5,709 nucleotides of DNA from an uncultured Mollicutes bacterium. GTDB lineage: Bacteria; Bacillota_I; Bacilli_A; RFN20; CAG-826. The notes below the pieces were generated by a model. That model was not told the origin of the DNA. It did not search any database and was given only the letters and a program-made list of their open reading frames with translations. The DNA is taken from assembly GCA_900540385.1 (NCBI GenBank), contig UQFY01000037.1, positions 1 to 5,709 of the forward strand. The letters run 5' to 3'. Position numbers and translations under genes: made by a program. Positions 5,691 to 5,709 of the stretch are shown piece by piece (positions within the stretch are counted from its first letter, which is position 1; each line of letters opens with the position of its first letter).

Positions 5691-5709
5691 CGATCTGGCC
5701 TATAAGGCC

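Noticed and set aside
1..5709. CRISPR array, tRNA or rRNA genes, defence or toxin-antitoxin system
   Set aside because: No spaced direct repeats, cloverleaf or rRNA signature, and no recognisable toxin, nuclease or reverse transcriptase; the small winged-helix protein has no toxin partner.

Overview
The window is AT-rich, outside one GC-richer insert. It uses the standard code: TGG for Trp, with TGA, TAA and TAG as stops. Shine-Dalgarno and sigma-A-type promoter motifs are clear. Together with InlB-type/BspA-type surface repeats and a membrane-anchored GH5 glucanase, this suggests a low-GC Bacillota (Bacilli/Erysipelotrichia-like host-associated commensal). That placement is an inference; nothing here fixes the genus.

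Layout, left to right. (1) Bases 2-1987 (+): the 3' part of a large exported protein. Its reading frame runs off the left edge through a clear signal-peptide core. Four degenerate InlB/Flg_new-type repeats are followed by a BspA-like leucine-rich region. (2) Bases 2000-3394 (-): a convergent GH5 glycoside hydrolase with an N-terminal membrane anchor, its own extended -10 promoter and a good RBS. (3) Bases 3498-3998 (-): a small membrane protein with two transmembrane segments and a double zinc ribbon. (4) Bases 4062-5240: a complete 1179-bp insertion sequence with perfect 25-bp terminal inverted repeats, an 8-bp target duplication (GAAAAAGT) and one zinc-ribbon DDE-type transposase, probably IS1595-like. 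(5) Bases 5237 to about 5482 (-): a small winged-helix DNA-binding protein whose present stop codon is supplied by the IS end. (6) Bases 5531-5709: no convincing gene; it holds an AT-rich palindrome and a bidirectional intrinsic terminator.

How the parts relate. Removing the IS and one copy of the target repeat shows that the winged-helix gene originally ended one residue later at TAA. That stop lay 48 nt before the zinc-ribbon gene, on the same strand. The IS therefore landed exactly at the end of a coding frame, replaced its stop, and separated two probably co-transcribed genes. The most unusual structure is the ~90-nt transposase leader. It contains two long interlocked inverted repeats: a 14-bp stem whose loop pairs with a downstream segment just before the likely RBS. 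This forms an H-type pseudoknot or two mutually exclusive hairpins and looks like an RNA control of transposase expression. The glucanase and the repeat-rich surface protein fit life on polysaccharide and host surfaces, but they are convergent and not an operon.
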